Assembly: GCA_032433765.1 (NCBI GenBank)
Contig: JAVIAB010000024.1
Coordinates: forward strand, 17,905,316-17,969,315
Direction: 5' to 3'
DNA from: Megaustenia siamemsis
Lineage: Eukaryota > Mollusca > Gastropoda > Stylommatophora > Ariophantidae
DNA: 64,000 bases
A program made the translations under genes and the position numbers. Under the pieces are notes generated by a model, which was not told the DNA's origin, ran no database searches, and was given only the letters and a program-made list of their open reading frames with translations. Below are positions 62,670 to 64,000 of this stretch, piece after piece. The stretch's first letter is position 1. Each line of letters opens with the position of its first letter.

Positions 62670-62960
62670 CCACTTTTCTTCTTCGTCACTTTCTCTTGTA
62701 CCCGCTCGGGTGTATTGGGAGAAACAAAGTTCTCGTTCTCGCCTTTTTAGCGGTTTCAGTTGTTGTCAGTTGATCTTCTTGTTGCGTTTCTTTGATGTTG
62801 TCTGTCCATCTTACTTTGGATCTATCTGTCTGCCATGCTCTTCTGCCTTCTCTTTTAGTATATTCTTGTATGGTGAGGAATCGCATGACATTCTTTATAG
62901 ATGGGCAAACCAGTTTACTACTTGTTTCTGAATGTAGCTTAGGATTGTTTCAATGACCTG
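62670..62960 (-). pseudogene. LINE-5 C-terminal tail
   Basis: Minus strand: KREGRRAWQTDRSKVRWTDN, IKETQQEDQLTTTETAKKAR, TRTLFLPIHPSGYKRK. The RW-DNI and A--ARTRT pattern is typical of a LINE C-terminus. It is related to 12150-12245. Confidence 0.7.
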
Positions 62961-63107
62961 CAACGTTATATAATACACGGGGCATTATTTAAGTGCACTT
63001 AGGCATGTTCTGGAATAAATGCATTTTGGCTCAAACACATCCAACTTCAGTCAAACATTTATTTTATGTGGGAAGTTGTCTTACCCCTCAATACCCTCAT
63101 GCTTGAC
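62961..63107. other. No gene recognised
   Basis: Short unassigned interval before the last array. Confidence 0.4.
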
Positions 63108-64000
63108 AAGGCTAAATTAGTCTAAAGCCATCGAGAGTAGATGGGATATCATCTTCACCAGACTAATTAGTCTAGAGCCACCGAGAGTAGATGGGATAGC
63201 ATCTTGGCCAGACTAATTAGTCTAGAGCCACCGAGAGTAGATGGGATAGCATCTTGACCAGACTAATTAGTCTAGAGCCACCGAGAGTAGATGGGATAGC
63301 ATCTTGACCAGACTAATTAATGTAGACACACCGGGGGTAGATGGGAGAGTATCTGACTAGACTAATTAGTCTAGAGCCACCGAGAGTAGATGGGATAGCA
63401 TCTTGACCAGACTAATTAGTCTAGAGCCACCGAGGGTAGATGGGATAGCATCTTGACCAGACTAATTAGTCTAGAGCCACCGAGAGTAGATGGGATAGCA
63501 CCTTGACCAGACTAATTATCTAGACACCGGGGTAGATGGAGAGTATCGACTAGACTAATTAGTCTAGACACAAGAGAGAGATAGGATAGCACCTTGACCA
63601 GACTAATTAGTCTAGACACACGGGGGGGGGGTAGATGGGAGAGTATCTTGACTAGACTAATTAGTCTAGAGCCACCGAGAGTAGATGGGATAGCATCTTG
63701 ACCAGACTAATTAGTCTAGAGCCACCGAGGGTAGATGGGATAGCATCTTGACCAGACTAATTAGTCTAGAGCCACCGAGAGTAGATGGGATAGCACCTTG
63801 ACCAGACTAATTAATCTAGACACCGGGGTAGATGGGAGAGTATCGACTAGACTAATTAGTCTAGACACAAAGAGAGTAGATAGGATAGCACCTTGACCAG
63901 ACTAATTAGTCTAGACACACGGGGGGGGGGTAGATGGGAGAGTATCTTGACTAGACTAATTAGTCTAGACACACAGAGAGTAGATGGGATAGCACCTTGA
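63108..64000. repeat. 50-bp minisatellite with an 18-bp palindrome, runs off the window
   Basis: About 18 units of GACTAATTAGTCTAGAGCCA CCGAGAGTAGATGGGATAGC ATCTTGACCA. Many units carry CTAGACTAATTAGTCTAG or its shorter core AGACTAATTAGTCT, perfect palindromes with a central TAATTA. A six-unit block (~295 bp, including a G-run unit) is repeated from about 63356 and 63651. The array continues past 64000. Confidence 0.96.

Overview
This window looks like repeat-dense, gene-poor nuclear DNA from an invertebrate animal. It has tRNA-derived SINEs with RNA polymerase III A and B boxes, many 5'-truncated non-LTR retrotransposon (LINE) tails of the kind common in molluscs and other lophotrochozoans, DNA transposons with target-site duplications (TSDs), very many minisatellites, and no bacterial operon structure. 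A mollusc is my best guess, but nothing here fixes the species. Family names such as LINE-1 or SINE-1 are labels for this window only; they are not the mammalian L1 or any database family.

Layout. About 25 minisatellite arrays (units 18 to 82 bp) cover roughly 16 kb, a quarter of the window. The largest are at 1238-2794 (42 bp), 6407-7450 (27 bp), 11398-12147 (19 bp), 16120-17870 (18 bp), 32749-33705 (28 bp), 34505-35402 (27 bp), 41155-43388 (30 bp) and 63108-64000 (50 bp). They keep long reading frames open on both strands, but these are not genes. Between the arrays lie retroelement fragments. There are about eleven copies of one tRNA-derived SINE (SINE-1), six other SINE-like families, at least eight LINE families seen mostly as C-terminal tails, and a ~1.05 kb non-coding retroelement (Element B). 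Insertions are heavily nested, and TSDs of 8 to 14 bp let many be dated relative to one another.

The one clearly intact gene-like object is a DDE transposase (13001-14308, minus). It sits inside a 2.1 kb Tc1/mariner-related transposon (12591-14707) with matching terminal inverted repeats, inserted into a SINE-1 copy. Its second Asp and catalytic Glu are 83 residues apart, far more than the 34 of classic Tc1/mariner elements and close to the DD82E ('Sailor') type as I remember it. A decayed hAT element (25936-26819) with a perfect 8-bp TSD and a recognisable transposase C-terminus sits in a LINE. A dead mariner fragment lies at 21725-21965.

Host coding sequence is scarce. The best candidate is a short exon at 55860-55940 (plus) encoding a 26-residue, Arg/Ser/Leu-rich, acid-free leader like a mitochondrial presequence, followed by a consensus splice donor. 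A weaker candidate terminal exon is at 61336-61501. A segment with two perfect CRE palindromes and a TATA box (8827-8956) could be a promoter. Several minisatellites appear to have grown out of retroelement sequence, which may explain part of the array density.
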